Source: Chitinophagaceae bacterium (lineage in GTDB: Bacteria > Bacteroidota > Bacteroidia > Chitinophagales > Chitinophagaceae). Taken from it: a stretch of DNA of 5,992 nucleotides. A program made the translations under genes and the position numbers. Shown one piece after another: positions 4,864 to 5,992 of the stretch (position 1 is the first letter of the stretch; each line of letters opens with the position of its first letter). The notes under the pieces were generated by a model. That model searched no databases, was not told the DNA's origin, and saw nothing but the letters and a program-made list of their open reading frames with translations. Location: the NCBI GenBank assembly GCA_003167015.1, contig PMUF01000177.1, forward strand, positions 1 through 5,992, in the 5' to 3' direction.

Positions 4864-5832
4864 CTAAATATGCATGTTCAAATACAAATCGGCAATGACA
4901 AAAACGGCAAAAACCACGCTGGCGATGCCATTGGCGGTCATAAAGGCGAGATTGACCCTGCTGAGATCATTCGGCCGAACAATGGCATGCTGGTACACCA
5001 ACATCCCTATAAAGACGGCTACCCCACCCCAGTACCACCAGCTAAAGCCACCATAAAGACCTGCGCTGATGACGCAGGCTATGCTCAGAACATGCAGAAA
5101 TTCCGAGACGTGGAGGGCATTAGCCTTTCCCAGCCAGGACGGCATGGAATATAACTGCTGGGATTTGTCGAACTCTTCATCCTGCAGGGCATAAATAATA
5201 TCGAAGCCGCTGACCCAGAAAATGACGGCGAGGGAGAAAAGTATAGGCAGCAGCGCAAAATGACCCGCGACGGCCAGGTAAGCGCCGATTGGCGCCAGTG
5301 AGAGACCCAGGCCCAGCACCAGGTGGCACAAAGGCGTAAACCGCTTGGTGTAGCTGTACCCCAGCACCACGGCCAGAGCCACGAACGACAACGCAAAACA
5401 CAGGGGGTTGATAAACCAGGTGCAAACTATAAAAGCCAGACTGCTTGCAATCACAAAACGCAGGGCACTGTTTTTTGATATAATACCTCGCGGAATTTCC
5501 CGGATGGCCGTCCGCGGATTCATCGCATCCCACTTCACATCCAACCACCGGTTGAACGCCATGGCCGCACTGCGTGCGAAGATCATGCACAAAATAACCA
5601 ACCCCAGCCTTTCAGCAATCTGCCACCCGGTAATAGGAGCCTGCGATGGATCCAACACATCATTGGGAATGATAAATGAATGCCACCCTTCTTTGAAATT
5701 GGCCGCCTTCTCCCATCGCATCCGCTCAACGATCGGATACGCGCCCAACGCAAACCCGATCATCGCAAACGGCATCGCAAAAATGGTGTGCGAAAACCGG
5801 ATCAGACTCAGATAATTCTTAACTGTACTCAT
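4864..5832 (-). CDS. ubiA: UbiA-family membrane prenyltransferase (quinone biosynthesis)
   Basis: A 322-residue integral membrane protein of the UbiA superfamily, which attaches a polyprenyl chain to an aromatic ring. The two Mg2+/diphosphate-binding motifs are clear: NRWLDVKWDAMNPRT (94-108; Asp98, Asp102) and DIIYALQDEEFD (211-222; Asp211, Asp218, Asp222). REIPRG (111-116) also fits the subgroup annotated as putative 4-hydroxybenzoate polyprenyltransferase, which includes MqnP of the futalosine menaquinone route. As Bacteroidota use menaquinone, an MqnP-like role is more plausible than ubiquinone synthesis. About eight or nine hydrophobic segments can be seen. A polar stretch at about 37-70 between the first two is longer than I expect. 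The ATG at 5832 fits the family start (LIRFSHTIFAMPFA); an ATG at 5892 would overlap the upstream gene. It follows that gene by 10 bp, implying one operon. Confidence 0.9.
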   Translation of the reverse strand: MSTVKNYLSLIRFSHTIFAMPFAMIGFALGAYPIVERMRWEKAANFKEGWHSFIIPNDVLDPSQAPITGWQIAERLGLVILCMIFARSAAMAFNRWLDVKWDAMNPRTAIREIPRGIISKNSALRFVIASSLAFIVCTWFINPLCFALSFVALAVVLGYSYTKRFTPLCHLVLGLGLSLAPIGAYLAVAGHFALLPILFSLAVIFWVSGFDIIYALQDEEFDKSQQLYSMPSWLGKANALHVSEFLHVLSIACVISAGLYGGFSWWYWGGVAVFIGMLVYQHAIVRPNDLSRVNLAFMTANGIASVVFAVFVIADLYLNMHI

Positions 5833-5842
5833 AATTATTTTG

Positions 5843-5992
5843 TTATTGGCCGCCCTCGCCCGCCGCCCGAACATTGTCCGCGCCGGGAACATCGCGCCGC
5901 CCCATCCCCCCCCTTACCAACTCCCACAGCACAATCCCCGCCGCAATAGAAATATTCAACGAATGCTTCATCCCCCACTGCGGGATCTCCAC
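5843..5992 (-). CDS. C-terminal end of a SpoU/TrmH-family RNA 2'-O-methyltransferase (5' end outside window)
   Basis: Only the last 49 residues are visible, read leftwards from the window edge to a TAA at 5845-5843. They begin with VEIPQWGMKHSLN and continue ISIAAGIVLWEL, which is the third conserved SpoU motif that forms part of the knotted S-adenosylmethionine-binding site. The enzyme would methylate a ribose 2'-OH of tRNA or rRNA; which one cannot be told from this part. After the motif comes a short, low-complexity Gly/Arg-rich tail containing a run of eight G at 5913-5906. The stop lies 10 bp before the ubiA-like ATG, so the two are probably co-transcribed. Confidence 0.88.
   Translation of the reverse strand: MEIPQWGMKHSLNISIAAGIVLWELVRGGMGRRDVPGADNVRAAGEGGQ

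Noticed and set aside
5408..5815. A 135-codon plus-strand reading frame opposite the UbiA-like gene
   Set aside because: It is the antisense of a membrane protein with clear family motifs; no promoter or start signal supports it.
1..5992. CRISPR array, tRNA, rRNA, insertion sequence or a wholly new multi-gene defence system
   Set aside because: No regularly spaced repeats, RNA gene motifs, transposase or terminal inverted repeats were seen; the accessory genes are two recognisable toxin-antitoxin pairs.

Overview
This window looks like a chromosomal segment from a Bacteroidota bacterium, probably near Chitinophagaceae. Four things point there. Promoter-like TAnnTTTG -7 elements lie just before several starts. 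Clear Shine-Dalgarno sequences are mostly absent, with A-rich leaders instead. The protein sequences of LipB, Def and the UbiA-like enzyme have a Bacteroidota character. Genes are densely packed, with many end-to-end overlaps. The taxonomic call is an inference from sequence style, not from a database match.

Layout: (1) 1-381, + strand: the C-terminal end of an unrecognised protein. (2) About 450-1243, + strand: an AT-rich toxin-antitoxin module, higB then higA, behind a -7 element and two TTTAG-N5-CTAAA palindromes exactly 20 bp apart (likely operator). (3) 1238-2002, - strand: lipB, lipoate-assembly octanoyltransferase, ending tail-to-tail with higA. (4) 2003-2058: a 56-bp divergent promoter region with back-to-back -7 elements for lipB and for the RluD-type rRNA pseudouridine synthase. 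(5) 2059-3180, + strand: the pseudouridine synthase, overlapping the end of the converging def gene by 35 bp. (6) 4815 down to 3146, - strand: a tightly packed run of antitoxin, PIN-domain toxin, ruvX (YqgF) and def (peptide deformylase). A second toxin-antitoxin pair here sits at the head of a unit containing housekeeping genes. (7) 5992 down to 4864, - strand: the C-terminal tail of a SpoU/TrmH-type RNA methyltransferase followed 10 bp later by a UbiA-like membrane prenyltransferase, probably of quinone (menaquinone) biosynthesis.

The housekeeping genes serve lipoylation of enzymes (lipB), rRNA/tRNA modification (pseudouridine synthase, SpoU methylase), N-terminal protein maturation (def), rRNA processing or junction resolution (ruvX) and quinone synthesis (ubiA-like). 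Two unrelated type II toxin-antitoxin modules are interspersed among them. I see no tRNA, rRNA, CRISPR array, insertion sequence or clearly new system. The most interesting points are regulatory: the paired higBA operator, and the toxin-antitoxin promoter that appears to lead into ruvX and def.
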